Source of the DNA: Elusimicrobiota bacterium | GTDB taxonomy: Bacteria > Elusimicrobiota > UBA8919 | Direction: 5' to 3' | Assembly (NCBI GenBank): GCA_040757695.1 | Contig: JBFLWK010000017.1 | Location: 1 to 38,558 of the forward strand | Length of the DNA stretch: 38,558 bases | Shown: positions 18,034 through 26,066 of the stretch, piece after piece | Numbering within the stretch: position 1 is the first letter of the stretch | How the letters are laid out: the number at the start of each line of letters is the position of its first letter | Notes under the pieces: model-generated | The model's input: the letters and a program-made list of their open reading frames with translations, nothing else | Database searches by the model: none | What the model was told of the DNA's origin: nothing | Position numbers and translations under genes: made by a program

Positions 18034-18062
18034 AGTATAACAAAAAATTAGTATTTTGTCAA
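18034..18062 (-). promoter_or_regulatory. Sigma70-type promoter of the motor operon
   Basis: Minus strand TTGACA (18057-18062), 17-base spacer, TATACT (18034-18039). It precedes the heptad-repeat gene by about 45 bases and could drive it, the coiled-coil, FliF-FliG, motA and both motB-like genes. Its sequence is nearly identical to the promoter at 31093-31121. Confidence 0.85.
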
Positions 18063-18131
18063 GTACTTTTTTGAAAAACGCGAATTGTTTACGAATAACG
18101 GCACACATCACGAATACCACACGAATAACTG

Positions 18132-19409
18132 CTATGAAACAACCCAGTTCTTTTTGGTATCAGCAATAAATTGTTCAATTTTTTGTGATAGTGAAGCAGA
18201 TAGAAAATCCTTTTTAGTTTCCAGTATACCTGAGATTACTTTTATAATCTCTTTTTTTATTTCTTCACTTTCCGTCTTCACTTCCAGCAGTAATTCAGCC
18301 ACCTGAGGACTTTCAATACCCTGTAGAATTTCAAGCCCGTTTTTTACTACAGATATATCAGGACTATTCAGCATCATTTTAATATTTTCTATTGTTTTAG
18401 CAGCATTATATTTCCACATTGATTGATATGCTTTTATTTTAACGATTACATCTTCATCTTCTATGAAAGGCTGTAATAATTTTTCGCCGAGTGCTAAATC
18501 TTTTTCAGAAACCAGTTCTGCATTTATGGATTCAATTGCAGCTAATTTTTTAGCCCGTGTATCTATTTCATCAATTATTTCTTTTACTTCTGCAGAATCA
18601 TATGTAAGCACTGGTTCTCCTTCAGAACCATATGCCATACCTTTTTGCAGATATAATTTTTCTTGGAATGCTTTTAATCGTCTATGGCTGATATATGACG
18701 AGATTGAGACAATCAAAAAGATAAAACCAGCCAATGCAACCACCACACCTAAAGAGTATACAAAATATGTTCGTTTAAGTTCTTTCTGCTGTTTAGCAAG
18801 GTTGCTGATTATTCTTTCTTCAGTTTGCTGCAGGTCGCTTGACAGTCGTGTGAGTTGCTGTTCTGCTTTTGATAGAACCTCATTTAACATTTCTTTTCTT
18901 AATTCTGTTATTTTTCCTTCTTCACCTTTTTTTATTTTCTGTGCTGCAAGTTGTTCTTTTTGTTTTTCTATTTGCAGTTTTGCTTTAGTAACCGTTTTTT
19001 CAACTGGAATAACAGGTGGTCGTGGTAGTTCCTGTTTTGGTGGTACACCTGGTAATCCTTTAGGTATAGTTTCTATCACCTTTTTAGCATGTTCGTACAT
19101 TTTAGTTACTTCAGGATCCGGGAACAGTTTTATCAATTTTTCCAAATACGGCATTGCGGTTTGGTAATCGCCTTTGATATAGTATTTTAATGCTATTTCA
19201 TTCAGGCAGAGAGCTAAAAAATCTTTTGCCTGAGTATCTATTGGGTTCAGTTTCAGTCCTTGTTCTAAATCAGTGATAGCGGCTTCTGTATTCCCGTCGG
19301 TATATTTTTTGCCTGCTGAAAAAAAATAGTCCTCTGCAGTTTGTGCATAACACAGATAACCACAGATAAATAACACAGATAAACACAGATAAAATCTATT
19401 CAGTTTCAT
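18132..19409 (-). CDS. TPR - membrane helix - HEAT-like envelope-spanning protein
   Basis: 425 residues from ATG 19409; a TTG two codons upstream is possible. Residues 1-22 form a signal peptide wholly encoded by an ATCTGTG repeat. TPR-like helices cover about 23-105, a Pro-rich linker about 115-135, and a coiled coil about 140-212. One membrane helix (about 218-240, VYSLGVVVALAGFIFLIVS) precedes a soluble helical region with HEAT-like pairs (SVVKNGLEILQGIESPQVAELL). The layout puts TPRs in the periplasm and HEAT-like helices in the cytoplasm. It overlaps the response-regulator gene by 14 bases. No family name recognised; it probably belongs to the motor cluster. Confidence 0.82.
   Translation of the reverse strand: MKLNRFYLCLSVLFICGYLCYAQTAEDYFFSAGKKYTDGNTEAAITDLEQGLKLNPIDTQAKDFLALCLNEIALKYYIKGDYQTAMPYLEKLIKLFPDPEVTKMYEHAKKVIETIPKGLPGVPPKQELPRPPVIPVEKTVTKAKLQIEKQKEQLAAQKIKKGEEGKITELRKEMLNEVLSKAEQQLTRLSSDLQQTEERIISNLAKQQKELKRTYFVYSLGVVVALAGFIFLIVSISSYISHRRLKAFQEKLYLQKGMAYGSEGEPVLTYDSAEVKEIIDEIDTRAKKLAAIESINAELVSEKDLALGEKLLQPFIEDEDVIVKIKAYQSMWKYNAAKTIENIKMMLNSPDISVVKNGLEILQGIESPQVAELLLEVKTESEEIKKEIIKVISGILETKKDFLSASLSQKIEQFIADTKKNWVVS
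19347..19393. repeat. ACACAGATAA repeat tract encoding a signal peptide
   Basis: Copies of CACAGATAAC/CACAGATAAA on the plus strand encode FYLCLSVLFICGYLCYA of the TPR-HEAT protein on the minus strand. Confidence 0.85.
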
Positions 19410-19773
19410 TATCAAGAATATTTTTAACTTTTTCTACAAGATGTTCAGGCAGGAATGGTTTTTCTATAAAATCTTTGACCTGCGAAATTTTATTCAGTTC
19501 AAAAACGCTTTTTAGTTTAAATTTAAATGTAGAAATAATGATTGGTATTTTTGCAATTTTTTTGTTTTCTTTTAATTTTTCTGCTAATGTGTAGCCATCA
19601 AGTCTCGGCATTATGATATCAAGTATTATCAAATCAGGATGTTCTGCAGATATTTTGGTTAGTGCTTCTTCGCCATCACCTGCTTCAATAACCTCATAAT
19701 TTTGCTGAGTAAGTGTAAATCGGATTAACTCTCGTGTTTCAGGGCAGTCGTCAACAATCAGTATTTTTTTCAT
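19396..19773 (-). CDS. Single-domain response regulator
   Basis: 125 residues from ATG 19773 (MKKILIVDDCPETREL). Acidic pair VDD, phospho-acceptor Asp in LIILDIIMPRLDG, the switch Ser in IPIIISTFK and Lys in FIEKPF are all present. There is no output domain, so it should act like CheY through protein contact. It overlaps the next gene. The nearest sensor is the kinase at 22233-23750, separated by two genes. A link between this CheY-like protein and the FliG-like partner is an attractive inference. Confidence 0.92.
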   Translation of the reverse strand: MKKILIVDDCPETRELIRFTLTQQNYEVIEAGDGEEALTKISAEHPDLIILDIIMPRLDGYTLAEKLKENKKIAKIPIIISTFKFKLKSVFELNKISQVKDFIEKPFLPEHLVEKVKNILDNETE

Positions 19774-19793
19774 AAAAATCACAAATAACACAT

Positions 19794-19873
19794 CACGAAT
19801 ACTATCACGGATTTTCACGAATAAGACATTGCAGTTATTCGGGTTAATTCGTGATACTTGTCTTTATTCGTGT
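19794..19873. repeat. Inverted ATTCGTG short-repeat block
   Basis: Left arm units CATCACGAAT and TTCACGAATAAGACA; right arm units TTATTCGGG and TTATTCGTG. The block fills the gap upstream of the response regulator and belongs to the family seen at 8871-8982 and 29548-29648. Confidence 0.8.
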
Positions 19874-19902
19874 TTCATTCAAAAATTTATTATACAAAAT
19901 TT

Positions 19903-21825
19903 TTATGGGATTGTCAACTCCTGTCCAATAAATAGTGAGTATGGGTTTTTCAGTTTATCGCGGTTTGCATCATAAATTTTTCGCCATTGTGATTTATCGC
20001 CATACACTTTTTGTGCGATATCAGGTAGCGAGTCGCCTTTCTGGACGACATAACTTTTTGGTTTTTCTATTTTTGGTATCGGTGTAGCGGCTGGTTTTTC
20101 CTGTAAGAATTCCAGAATTTGCGGATTATTTGGGTCGTATTTTAGTGCAGTTCTCCATGCGGCTCTTGCTTTCTCAACATCGCCAATAGCGAAGTATGCA
20201 GAGCCGAGTCGTTGTAATGCTGTAACATTATCTTCTTCGAGTTCTAACACGGTATTACATTCTGCGATTGCTTGGACATATTTGCCGGCATAGATATTTT
20301 CAAGTGCCTGCTGAAGTTTTTTATCTACAAGTGTTAACCCCGGGATTGATTTTTCTTGCGAGGCGGTTTCCGGATATTCTTTGGCAATCAGTTCAAACAC
20401 CTGTTGAAGTGCGATATCGTCTGGAGATAGTTCAGTTGCATAGCGGATAGCATTAACTGCCATTTCCGGATTATTTTCCAGATATGCTGTGATGCCTTTT
20501 CGTACAATTTTAGCAGTTTTTGTTGATTCAGTTTTTTCACGGATAATTGATGCGATAGGTTGGAGTTTCTTGTTGATTGTGCGAGCACCTTGGTTATCAG
20601 GGTCCAAACCAATTGCTCGGATGATGTTTTCAGTTGCTTTTGCATACAATCCTTTTCGGTAGGCGTACTGTGTATCTTTTATTAAAAGTTCTGATGCGAG
20701 TCGGTCATTGTCTGTAATTGCTCTTACAGTTGGTAGTGGTACAGATGGTGTAGTGGGTAGTTTTTCTTCAACAGCCAGTTTTTCTTCTATTTCAATTTCA
20801 GGCGGGAATTCGGCTGCAAGTTGCTCAACTTTTGGTATAGGACCGAACAGCACTGAAAAGGATACTTTATGGCTGCCGTACATATCATTGATTCCTACCA
20901 ATGGATAAAGGAATACGTAATCAAGCCGGTATTTTTTTTGGTCTAACCCGAATCCGATAGAGAATCGTCGTAAAGTATCGCTACCGAAAGTCAGCGCACC
21001 GCGTAATGCGAATATTTTTATTCCGTCTTTTAAGAAGTATTTTTCAAACCCGGCAATAAAATTGGTCTTATCGTTTCTTGACATAACTTCAACAGCTAAA
21101 TTAGCCCGTTTTGATGTATATGCAAAACCGGCTCGGCTAGTTTTTTCTACCTTATCAGATTCCTTTAATCCAATATCAGGCGAATTAAGATTCTGGATAA
21201 CAAGTCCTAAATTGTATTTTGACTCAGGTCTATAAAACAGTCCGAAATCAGATGATAGTTGAGATTTAAGTTTCCCGTTTTCAAACACCGGGTCTGGTTC
21301 GCCCAATGCATTTCCAGTATCATCAATTGCATTTTCTGTGTATGTATCAGAGCCGTATTCATGCGAAAGCGATTTCATAGTTAATCCGATGCCTAATTTA
21401 GGAACAAGCCGTAATCCGTAAGAAAACGAGATAATTTTTTCAGTATACAAGCTGGATAATGAAAGTGTAGACATACCCAGCCCGGCGGTACCGTATTTCC
21501 CGAACGGGTTCAGGTATGAGACAACCGAATTAGAAATGTTTGACTCATCGTCTAATCCAACATAAAGCCGACCTAGTGATGCTAAAAGCTCGTTTTGTGT
21601 TATTCGGTAGAGTCCTGCGGGGTTATAGAAAACCGCATTAGCGTCGTCGGAAATTGCAATGAATGCGCCACCTAATGCTGCGGGTCTAACGCCGGGCGAG
21701 AATTCGTCAAACGCACCATAAAGATTTGTGAAATGTGAAATGTGAAATGTGAAATGAACAAATACTAATACCTTTATCACATAACACATTACACATAACA
21801 CATTACACAATTTTTTATTGTTCAT
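19903..21825 (-). CDS. PorV-like outer-membrane barrel fused to TPRs and LysM
   Basis: 640 residues. The signal-like N-terminus (about 1-35) is encoded by two different short tandem repeats. Residues 36-325 match the PorV/UPF0164 barrel family, with the opening GVRPAALGGAFIAISDDANAVFYNPAGL. TPR-like helices (ALQRLGSAYFAIGDVEKARAAWRTALKYDPN) and a C-terminal LysM (VVQKGDSLPDIAQKVYGDKSQW) follow. A barrel with a peptidoglycan-binding tail implies an outer-membrane protein tethered to the wall. It overlaps the upstream FlgD-Ig gene as ATGA. PorV in Bacteroidota is the shuttle of type IX secretion; here the role is inferred. Confidence 0.88.
   Translation of the reverse strand: MNNKKLCNVLCVMCYVIKVLVFVHFTFHISHFTNLYGAFDEFSPGVRPAALGGAFIAISDDANAVFYNPAGLYRITQNELLASLGRLYVGLDDESNISNSVVSYLNPFGKYGTAGLGMSTLSLSSLYTEKIISFSYGLRLVPKLGIGLTMKSLSHEYGSDTYTENAIDDTGNALGEPDPVFENGKLKSQLSSDFGLFYRPESKYNLGLVIQNLNSPDIGLKESDKVEKTSRAGFAYTSKRANLAVEVMSRNDKTNFIAGFEKYFLKDGIKIFALRGALTFGSDTLRRFSIGFGLDQKKYRLDYVFLYPLVGINDMYGSHKVSFSVLFGPIPKVEQLAAEFPPEIEIEEKLAVEEKLPTTPSVPLPTVRAITDNDRLASELLIKDTQYAYRKGLYAKATENIIRAIGLDPDNQGARTINKKLQPIASIIREKTESTKTAKIVRKGITAYLENNPEMAVNAIRYATELSPDDIALQQVFELIAKEYPETASQEKSIPGLTLVDKKLQQALENIYAGKYVQAIAECNTVLELEEDNVTALQRLGSAYFAIGDVEKARAAWRTALKYDPNNPQILEFLQEKPAATPIPKIEKPKSYVVQKGDSLPDIAQKVYGDKSQWRKIYDANRDKLKNPYSLFIGQELTIP
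21728..21809. repeat. Inverted GTGAAAT / CACATTA arrays encoding a signal segment
   Basis: Four GTGAAAT units face CACATTACACATAACACATTACAC units, with CCTTTATC between. On the minus strand they encode LCNVLCVMCYVI and FTFHISHFTN at the N-terminus of the PorV-TPR-LysM protein. Confidence 0.85.
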
Positions 21826-22211
21826 TTTGCTACCACCACAGTTCCGTTAAACACTTTGTCTTCTGCCTCTATCTGATATATATAGATGCCTGAGGGCACC
21901 GTCTTACCATCTTTCTTACCATCCCATGTTATTAAAGGGTTATATGGATCACTGATATTATTAACATGCATATCAATAACAAAAGCACCGTTTAATGTAA
22001 GTATTCTTGCTGTAATTTGGACACCGCCTGAAGTTTCATCTGTACATTTGATGATTAAGATATCATTTCTATGGTCACCATTTGGTGTAATAATTTTAGG
22101 TTTTGTTTCATCAAGTTTGAAACCGTCGCTACGAAGATAGGTAGATAGGTAGATAGGTAGATAGGTAGATAGGAAAAACAGCACTAGCCATCTATTGTTT
22201 TTTACTAACAT
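21822..22211 (-). CDS. Small secreted protein with FlgD-Ig-type C-terminal domain
   Basis: 129 residues from ATG 22211, with GGAGG five bases upstream. A signal segment encoded by a GATAGGTA repeat (LFFLSTYLPIYLSTYL) precedes a single domain. The domain starts ITPNGDHRNDILIIKC and ends WDGKKDGKTVPSGIYIYQIEA plus NGTVVVAK, the FlgD-Ig/CHU_C-like fold typical of C-termini of exported surface proteins. Its last 34 residues differ by only four from the end of the large FN3 protein at 26067-28754. It lies directly upstream of a PorV-like gene; a cargo-and-carrier relation is possible. Confidence 0.85.
   Translation of the reverse strand: MLVKNNRWLVLFFLSTYLPIYLSTYLRSDGFKLDETKPKIITPNGDHRNDILIIKCTDETSGGVQITARILTLNGAFVIDMHVNNISDPYNPLITWDGKKDGKTVPSGIYIYQIEAEDKVFNGTVVVAK
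22135..22173. repeat. GATAGGTA tandem tract encoding a signal-peptide core
   Basis: Four to five copies of GATAGGTA encode STYLPIYLSTYL of the FlgD-Ig protein. Confidence 0.9.
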
Positions 22212-22232
22212 ATTTTCCTCCGTCCCCATTTT

Positions 22233-23750
22233 TTAGATAGGTAATTTTACTGTGAATGTTGCGCCTTTTTTTTCGCCTTCGCTTGAAACCATCACGGTGC
22301 CGTTATGGCGTTGAACAATCCCGTAAGAAATAGCGAGTCCTAACCCGGTTCCTTTACCGGGTTCTTTTGTTGTAAAAAACGGTGTAAAAATTTTGTCTAT
22401 ATTCGCTTTAGGAATCCCTATGCCTGTATCTTTGAATGAAACCAAGATACAAGAAGTAAGAGGCAAGATGTCAGATTCTAACTTCTGATTTCTTGCTTCT
22501 TGACTCTTGCTTCTTGCTTCTGTTGTGATTGTCAACGTGCCACCAGCCGGCATAGAATGTATTGCATTTGTAATTATATTCAGGAAGACCTGCTGGATAT
22601 GTGGTATAGAAACTTTTAGTTTTGGGATATTTGTTCTATAATTTCTGATGATATGAATATTTGAAGCAGCGATATCAGAGGAACAGATTTCAAGCGATGA
22701 ATCAACCACTTTAGAGATATCAGTAGGTTCAAAATAGTAATCCTTCTGTCGTGCAAAATCTAAAAGCCCTTTTGTTATTTTTCGGCATCGTTCTGCCGCA
22801 CGTGTAATTTTTTCAAGTGTATCTCTTAACGGGTCGGCTTGTGGTAATTTTTCAAGTATTATCTGGGACTGACCTAAAACGCCGGTTAATGGATTATTAA
22901 GTTCGTGTGCGATACCGCCTGCAAGTTGACCTAAAGAAGCCATTCGGTCCATTTGTATAATTTGTGTTTCTTTCACTTTTAAGTTTTGTGCCATTTTATT
23001 AAACGCATCAGCCAATAGTGTTAGTTCATTATTTTTACCGCCAGAAAGTTGTATCTCGGAATTAAAATTACCTGCACCTATTCTGGCAGCGCCTTCTTTA
23101 AGTTTGGTTAATGGATGCGAGATAGACCGAAACAGAATAACTGATAGAATCGCTGCAAGTACAACTGCGAGCACAGAGAATCCGGCAGATATCAAAAAGT
23201 TTATTTTCGCTATTACTAATGATTTTGTTTCTGCTGACTTAAATGCTTTTAGTTTTGTTTGATAGATACAGGCAAGTTCAGTTTTTAGTTTATTAAAATG
23301 TGGCAGTATATTTTCGTCAACTGCTGAAAGCACTTTTGTTTTTCCTCTACTACCACTCTCATAGATAGCGAAGCTATTTTTCCATTTTGTAGTAAGCAGT
23401 TCACTATTTTCGGCTATTTCCAGAAAACTATTATATTCCGTCTTGCTGACTTTGAAATTTTTTAATTCGTTGATATAATTATTTGTTTTTTCAGTTAACA
23501 ACTTTGAGTATTCTAAAAACCTGTTTTTTTCTGATATATCTGACAGAACAAGATAGAAATCATATGCAGATGCAGATTTTTCAAGATAGTACTGTATCTC
23601 GCGGATACCTGCACTGAATGAATAATTCTGTACCGATTGTCTGAGATAGTATCGCTGTGCTTTACCCTGGACAAATAAAATGATTGCCATAATCCCAACG
23701 ATAGCAATCATCAATGAAAAAGAACCAATCAGTCGGTTTTTTATGGTCAT
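22233..23750 (-). CDS. Membrane sensor histidine kinase with HAMP domain
   Basis: 505 residues. Membrane helices at about 10-28 and 180-205 bracket a periplasmic helical sensor. HAMP follows ([21 protein letters not shown]), then HisKA with the phospho-acceptor in [20 protein letters not shown], and the ATPase domain with N box ([12 protein letters not shown]), G1 ([10 protein letters not shown]) and G2 ([11 protein letters not shown]). The segment [20 protein letters not shown] before G1 is encoded by an inverted AAGAAGCAAG-type repeat (22443-22521) inserted in frame. The likely partner is the response regulator at 19396-19773. Confidence 0.94.
   Translation of the reverse strand: MTIKNRLIGSFSLMIAIVGIMAIILFVQGKAQRYYLRQSVQNYSFSAGIREIQYYLEKSASAYDFYLVLSDISEKNRFLEYSKLLTEKTNNYINELKNFKVSKTEYNSFLEIAENSELLTTKWKNSFAIYESGSRGKTKVLSAVDENILPHFNKLKTELACIYQTKLKAFKSAETKSLVIAKINFLISAGFSVLAVVLAAILSVILFRSISHPLTKLKEGAARIGAGNFNSEIQLSGGKNNELTLLADAFNKMAQNLKVKETQIIQMDRMASLGQLAGGIAHELNNPLTGVLGQSQIILEKLPQADPLRDTLEKITRAAERCRKITKGLLDFARQKDYYFEPTDISKVVDSSLEICSSDIAASNIHIIRNYRTNIPKLKVSIPHIQQVFLNIITNAIHSMPAGGTLTITTEARSKSQEARNQKLESDILPLTSCILVSFKDTGIGIPKANIDKIFTPFFTTKEPGKGTGLGLAISYGIVQRHNGTVMVSSEGEKKGATFTVKLPI
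22443..22521. repeat. Inverted AAGAAGCAAGA-type arrays inside the kinase gene
   Basis: Left units such as CAAGATACAAGAAGTAAGA face right units TTCTTGCTTCTTGACTCTTG around TTCTAACTTCTG. The insert lies between conserved boxes of the ATPase domain and keeps the frame. Confidence 0.8.
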
Positions 23751-23756
23751 AACAAA

Positions 23757-23880
23757 ATCAGGTTAAAGGTTAAAGGTTAAAACAGCAGATTAAAAGTTTA
23801 AGGTTAAAGGTCAAAATGTTTTGCTGTAATTTTAACTTTATACCTTTAATTTTAACCTTTTATTTATCCCTTTAACCTGT
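23757..23880. repeat. Inverted GGTTAAA arrays in the gap before the kinase gene
   Basis: GGTTAAAGGTTAAAGGTTAAA on the left is mirrored by ACCTTTAATTTTAACC and TTTAACC on the right, with ACAGCA / TGCTGT nested inside. A close relative stands at 29678-29760. No gene is present. Confidence 0.8.
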
Positions 23881-23882
23881 CT

Positions 23883-25487
23883 TTATTTTATTGTCTCTAA
23901 CTCTCGTTCTGCTTCTGAGATATCTATTCCTTTCCCTTTATACTTTTCAACAATTCTTAGCAATAATGTTTGCCGTTGGGCCGGTGTGGCGCCTCTTGCT
24001 TTTAAGCGTCTGTAATATGTTATGGATGCAGTATAATCCGTTTTAGCAGTCCGCTGGAGTTCCATAACTGCATCTTGTTCTTTTGTCGCATCTGAAATAT
24101 CTATCCCTTTATTATCGTATTTTTTTATCAATTTGTCAAGTAGTAAAAGCCGTTCTGAAACTTCTGCACCTGCTGAAACCCGTTTCTGATAGTCCAGCAT
24201 AGAGTCCTTGAATGCTTTTTCTAATTCTGCTTTCTGTCGCATTCTTTCCATTTCTGCTTCCTGTAATGCCAACATTTGCCGTTGTCGTTTTGCTTCTGCT
24301 TCAGCCCGTTTTGCCTCTTCTATTTTTTTTGCAGTATCCAATTTTATTCGTTCTGCTTCTTTCTGGAATTTTTCTTTTTCTAACAGTGCTTTCTTGGCTG
24401 TTTCTTCTGCTTTGATTTTTTCTACCCGTTCCTCTAAAAACGCCTGTTCTTCTTTAGTCAGTTTAGGTCTACCCAATTTGATAGTCAGTGCAATTTTATG
24501 TGTCCCGAGTACATCTTTTATACCTGATAAAGGCCACAGGAATGCGTAATCAACCGATAGATTCTCAAGCCGTAAAGTAGTGCCGAGTGAAATAGTTGTC
24601 CAGCGTCTGCTACCGATAGTTAAGCCACCCCGTAACGCAATCGTTTTTGCTGAGAACCATTTTTCACCGCCAGTTAAGAAATTGATATCGCTGTTTTTAT
24701 TGACCGCTTCAACCGACAACAAGTAATCGTTTCTTCTTCCACCTTTGTAGGCACAGCCCAGCCGATATACTGCTGATATTTTATCACTATCTGTTAGCCC
24801 GATATCAGGTGTTGTGCAATTTCTTGCCGAAAAGCCAATAGATACATTTTTAGAATACAAATACATTAGTCCCAAATCACCGCTGTATACTGTTGATTTT
24901 TTGCCGTTATCAAACACAGGGTCGTTTGTTTTGCCGTTTTCAGACCTTGTCTCGTCGGTTATATCGTTTCTTGCCGTCTCGGTATATAAATCACTACCAA
25001 ACTTTCTGGATAGGTTCTTTACTGAGACACCTGCCAAGAAATCTTTGGTAAACGGATACGAGTATGATACAGATATTGCGGTTTCATCATACAGATTAGA
25101 AAGCGCTAAATTATACCACGAGATACCGGGTGTTCCGTATTTTTCAAGCGGATGCGCATAGCCGACGAATGACGACCCGATAGCAGAATTATCATCAAGC
25201 CCTAAGAACAGCCGACCGTAATTGGATGTGAATTCTGATTTTTTTAGTTGCGAGATTCCAGCTGGATTATAGAACAGCGCATTGGTATCGTCTGCGATAG
25301 CGGTGAATGCGCCTGCCATACCCTGTGGTCTGGCGCCGATATTCAGTTCATCAAACGCGCCATAGATGCAAGTGGATAAGTGAATAAGTGAATAAGTGAT
25401 TAGTAAAAAGCTATATAGCCACTTAACCACTTGACCACTTAACCACTTGACCACTTTTTTTAATATCTGGTTAAGTATTTTAACCAT
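23883..25487 (-). CDS. PorV-like outer-membrane barrel with coiled-coil tail
   Basis: 534 residues. The N-terminal 45 residues begin MVKILNQILKKVVKW, encoded by a repeated leader plus a CCACTTAA tandem array, and end in a signal-like core (LLITYSLIHLSTCIYGAF). Residues about 46-330 match the PorV/UPF0164 barrel (NIGARPQGMAGAFTAIADDTNALFYNPAGI) and parallel the other PorV protein here. The tail is an Ala/Glu/Lys coiled coil (AEAEAKRQRQMLALQEAEMERM). It then has two copies of a short helical module (LLLDKLIKKYDNKGIDIS and LLLRIVEKYKGKGIDIS). It probably reaches from the outer membrane into the periplasm. Confidence 0.86.
   Translation of the reverse strand: MVKILNQILKKVVKWLSGQVVKWLYSFLLITYSLIHLSTCIYGAFDELNIGARPQGMAGAFTAIADDTNALFYNPAGISQLKKSEFTSNYGRLFLGLDDNSAIGSSFVGYAHPLEKYGTPGISWYNLALSNLYDETAISVSYSYPFTKDFLAGVSVKNLSRKFGSDLYTETARNDITDETRSENGKTNDPVFDNGKKSTVYSGDLGLMYLYSKNVSIGFSARNCTTPDIGLTDSDKISAVYRLGCAYKGGRRNDYLLSVEAVNKNSDINFLTGGEKWFSAKTIALRGGLTIGSRRWTTISLGTTLRLENLSVDYAFLWPLSGIKDVLGTHKIALTIKLGRPKLTKEEQAFLEERVEKIKAEETAKKALLEKEKFQKEAERIKLDTAKKIEEAKRAEAEAKRQRQMLALQEAEMERMRQKAELEKAFKDSMLDYQKRVSAGAEVSERLLLLDKLIKKYDNKGIDISDATKEQDAVMELQRTAKTDYTASITYYRRLKARGATPAQRQTLLLRIVEKYKGKGIDISEAERELETIK
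25370..25456. repeat. Inverted AAGTGGATAAG / CCACTTAACC arrays encoding a PorV leader
   Basis: AAGTGGATAAGTGAATAAG on the left and CCACTTAACCACTTGACCA on the right, centred on AAAGCTATATAG, form a long hairpin. On the minus strand they encode VVKWLSGQVVKWL and LLITYSLIHL. Confidence 0.85.
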
Positions 25488-25565
25488 TTTCTTATTTTTC
25501 TAATTCTTTTTCTTTCTACGAAACTTCAGTTTCGGTTATACCGCCACTAAAGTGGCGTAGAAAAG

Positions 25566-25583
25566 TTTCCTCCGTCCCCATTT
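25566..25583. repeat. Copy 3 of an 18-nt repeat TTTCCTCCGTCCCCATTT
   Basis: Exact copies also occur at 11344-11361 inside polA and 22214-22231 upstream of the FlgD-Ig gene. Read on the minus strand it contains GGAGG and an ATG. Confidence 0.8.
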
Positions 25584-25663
25584 CCGGGCAGGGCACAGAG
25601 TAGTCGGCGTTTAAACGCCGATTTCTTTCTTCCCCCGAAGAAAGGACTTCCGTGCCCGCCCGG
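25584..25663 (-). repeat. Hairpin element unit 1
   Basis: Minus strand: outer stem CCGGGCGGGCA with a GCCCGG-ending partner, the conserved CGGAAGTCC, then CTTTCTTC-GGGG-GAAGAAAG (8-bp stem). An extra hairpin TCGGCG-TTTAAA-CGCCGA is inserted before the closing strand. Confidence 0.75.
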
Positions 25664-25742
25664 TAAATACAGATATGAGATATGAGATATGAGTTTTTGC
25701 TTCAGGCTCGTATCTTTGTTCTCGTATCTTGTATATCTGTAA

Positions 25743-25805
25743 GCGGATGGGCAGGCTGTCTGTGTTCTTCCCCCGAAGAAAACGAGAACCTCCATGCCCA
25801 CCCGC
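25743..25805 (-). repeat. Hairpin element unit 2
   Basis: Minus strand GCGGGTGGGCATGG pairs with TGCCCATCCGC using one G-U pair; the inner hairpin is TTCTTC-GGGG-GAAGAA. Confidence 0.75.
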
Positions 25806-25816
25806 AAATTGTATAG

Positions 25817-25866
25817 GGAACGGGCAACAAGAAATTCTTCCCCCGAAGGACTTCCGTGCCCGCCCC
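25817..25866 (-). repeat. Hairpin element unit 3
   Basis: Minus strand GGGGCGGGCA pairs with TGCCCGTTCC using two G-U pairs; CGGAAGTCC and CCTTC-GGGG-GAAG are present. Confidence 0.72.
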
Positions 25867-25881
25867 CAAAAAGGCAGTGTT

Positions 25882-26006
25882 TGAGTGAACAAGTGAATAA
25901 GTGGTTAAGTGATTAGTAGAAACTAACCACTTAATCACATAGTCACTTAACAACTTGAAGTTTATTAGCCACTTAACCACTTGACCACTTAGCCACTTGA
26001 CCACTT
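25882..26006. repeat. Inverted AAGTGGTTAAG / CCACTTAACC arrays
   Basis: GTGAACAAGTGAATAAGTGG units face CCACTTAATCACATAGTCAC and CCACTTGACCACTTAGCCAC units. Same family as 25370-25456, here part of the orphan leader. Confidence 0.82.
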
Positions 26007-26066
26007 TTTTTAGTATCTGGTTGAGTATTTTAACCATTTTTTTACTTAATCGCTTAATCGCTGTCG

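Larger units (their letters stand above)
25702..26037 (-). pseudogene. Orphan copy of the MVKILNQILK leader without a gene body
   Basis: ATG at 26037 begins the leader MVKILNQILKKVVKWLSGQV, nearly identical to the first residues of the PorV gene at 23883-25487 and sharing MVKILNQILK with the FN3 protein. The frame continues through an inverted CCACTTAA repeat (25882-26006) and then through hairpin elements 3 and 2, where it encodes no recognisable domain. I read it as a duplicated 5' end that lost or never had its gene. Confidence 0.65.

Noticed and set aside
18463-19167. 234-codon plus-strand frame opposite the TPR-HEAT protein
   Set aside because: Cys/Ser/Phe-rich shadow of an Ala/Glu/Lys-rich coding region; no family match.
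19396-19818. Longer start of the response regulator at 19818
   Set aside because: The extra 15 residues come from an ATTCGTG repeat; MKKILIVDD at 19773 is the usual beginning.
25547-25892. Short overlapping frames (about 90 codons) in the hairpin cluster
   Set aside because: They encode repeat-derived sequence such as GGHGS and RGKN in several frames and are not conserved as protein.
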